Source: Spirogloea muscicola (Eukaryota; Streptophyta; Zygnematophyceae; Spirogloeales; Spirogloeaceae). Taken from it: a DNA stretch of 30,982 nucleotides. The notes under the pieces are model-generated. The model was not told the origin of the DNA and ran no database searches. It worked only from the letters and a program-made list of their open reading frames with translations. The stretch covers positions 497,975 to 528,956 of the forward strand of contig WELB01000076.1 in NCBI GenBank assembly GCA_009602725.1. The letters run 5' to 3'. How positions within the stretch are numbered: the stretch's first letter is position 1; each line of letters begins with the position of its first letter. The translations under genes and the position numbers were made by a program. This document shows, one piece after another, positions 30,268 through 30,982 of the stretch.

Positions 30268-30951
30268 TCAGCCTCTGGCCCTGCTGGCGGCCACGGTCTT
30301 CCTGCGCTTGAGGGATGGGCCACCAAGGCCACAGGTGTTGGCCGTGATCATGAGCTGCCGCAGGTGGGCCAGCACGCTCTCGTTGCGCCTTGCTGAGATA
30401 GGCGGGCAGCTGCGTCAGGAGAGCAGCCCGCCTCCGGGCTGCGAGCGCTGAGCTGCTAGCAGCACACAGCTGCTGCTGGCCAGACATGCCATGAGCAACG
30501 CCGCCAGCTGCTGTAGCCGCTGACTACGGTGAATGGGCGAGCAGCGCGAAGCTCTGGCAATGGCGGCGCGGCTCACCGGCAAGAAGCACGTCGCTGCTGT
30601 TGGCGGATCGGCGGTTGGCGTGGCCGGCGAAAGCCTCCAGATCCCGGGCCAGCTGCTCTGCCTCCAGGAAGAGCGGCGGCGGCGGCCACAAGACAGGCCG
30701 GCGGCGGCGGCAGCAGGGGGTCAGGGCCATGGCAGGCGGCGGTGGCCATGGAGGCGGCGGCTCTTCGCCACTGAGTGGTGGAGGGGGAGGAGGTGGAGGC
30801 CGTTGGCTGCGGCTGCGCAGAACGGCAATGGCGGCGGCGCTGGAGGTGCGGCACCTGTGAAGGCGAAGGCCAGGTGCGCGAGCGCCGGCACCACGCCGCC
30901 GCTGAGCGCCACGCCGCTCCGCGCCGCTGCGGGGGCGGTAGCGGCGGGCAT
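30268..30951 (-). CDS. MHF1: CENP-S/MHF1 histone-fold protein, C-terminal exons
   Basis: Three exons on the minus strand: about 30855-30926 (or up to an ATG at 30951), 30577-30657 and 30268-30392. The joined product reads SGVALSGGVVPALAHLAFAF, then TEQLARDLEAFAGHANRRSA, then NSSDVLLAARRNESVLAHLR. This matches the histone fold of CENP-S (also MHF1 or APITD1): the long alpha-2 helix with FTEQLA-x-DLE-x-FA-x-HA, and the N-x-x-DV loop into alpha-3. The C-terminus is a basic tail (KRRKTVAASRARG). The protein pairs with CENP-X in the FANCM-MHF DNA-repair and meiotic recombination complex and at kinetochores. The first helix normally precedes SGVALS, so a 5' exon probably lies beyond the window, unless 30951 is the true start. 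Splice phases agree exactly across both introns. Confidence 0.75.
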
Positions 30952-30982
30952 CGGCGTGGACGGGCGTGAAGCGCGACGGCGG

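Noticed and set aside
1-30982. CRISPR arrays, operons or other prokaryotic systems
   Set aside because: The genes are split by GT-AG introns and belong to eukaryotic families. No regularly spaced direct repeats of CRISPR type were seen.

Overview
The window is nuclear DNA of a plant-lineage eukaryote. Genes are split by short GT-AG introns, coding exons are GC-rich with long GCC/GGC runs, and non-LTR retrotransposon debris fills much of the rest. Two GRAS transcription factors, a plant-type RAD21 N-terminus, a SDF2-like protein, and a protein with an apparent plastid transit peptide point to a streptophyte. A streptophyte alga (zygnematophyte grade) is my best guess, but that is inference. 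Four assembly gaps are present: 16 N at 11322-11337 and single N at 15723, 22873 and 27742.

1-10.9 kb: mostly repeats. At least four decayed fragments of one family of non-LTR retrotransposon (3' end, with a zinc knuckle and a restriction-like endonuclease region) lie on the plus strand at 1.0-3.7 kb, and one lies on the minus strand near 9-10 kb. A short dispersed repeat recurs between 0.4 and 10.5 kb, and one copy is split by a retrotransposon insertion with a 9-bp target-site duplication. Among these sits one clear gene on the minus strand (4520-6142): a five-exon gene for a probably plastid-targeted protein made of 24-residue repeats.

11.2-20.7 kb: two GRAS genes in the same orientation (11244-14054 and 17803-20739) share an identical five-exon layout. 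Between them are an endonuclease-domain retrotransposon fragment with a 193-bp inverted repeat, a 40-C tract, and a minus-strand SDF2-like (MIR-domain) gene that is head-to-head with the second GRAS gene.

20.7-24.1 kb: a last exon of an acidic ribosomal P-protein, two tandem tRNA-like units, two unidentified exons and another retrotransposon fragment that ends in a gap.

24.1-31 kb: gene-dense. A complete ten-exon TBC-domain Rab-GAP (minus) is divergent from the first exon of a RAD21/SCC1 cohesin subunit (plus), with an 85-A tract in the shared upstream region. After a one-N gap comes a seven-exon NFRKB-like DEUBAD protein (plus), which converges on a CENP-S/MHF1 histone-fold gene (minus). 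Three of these four are chromosome or chromatin proteins. The exon models come from reading splice sites, phase and family similarity by eye; no transcript evidence was available.
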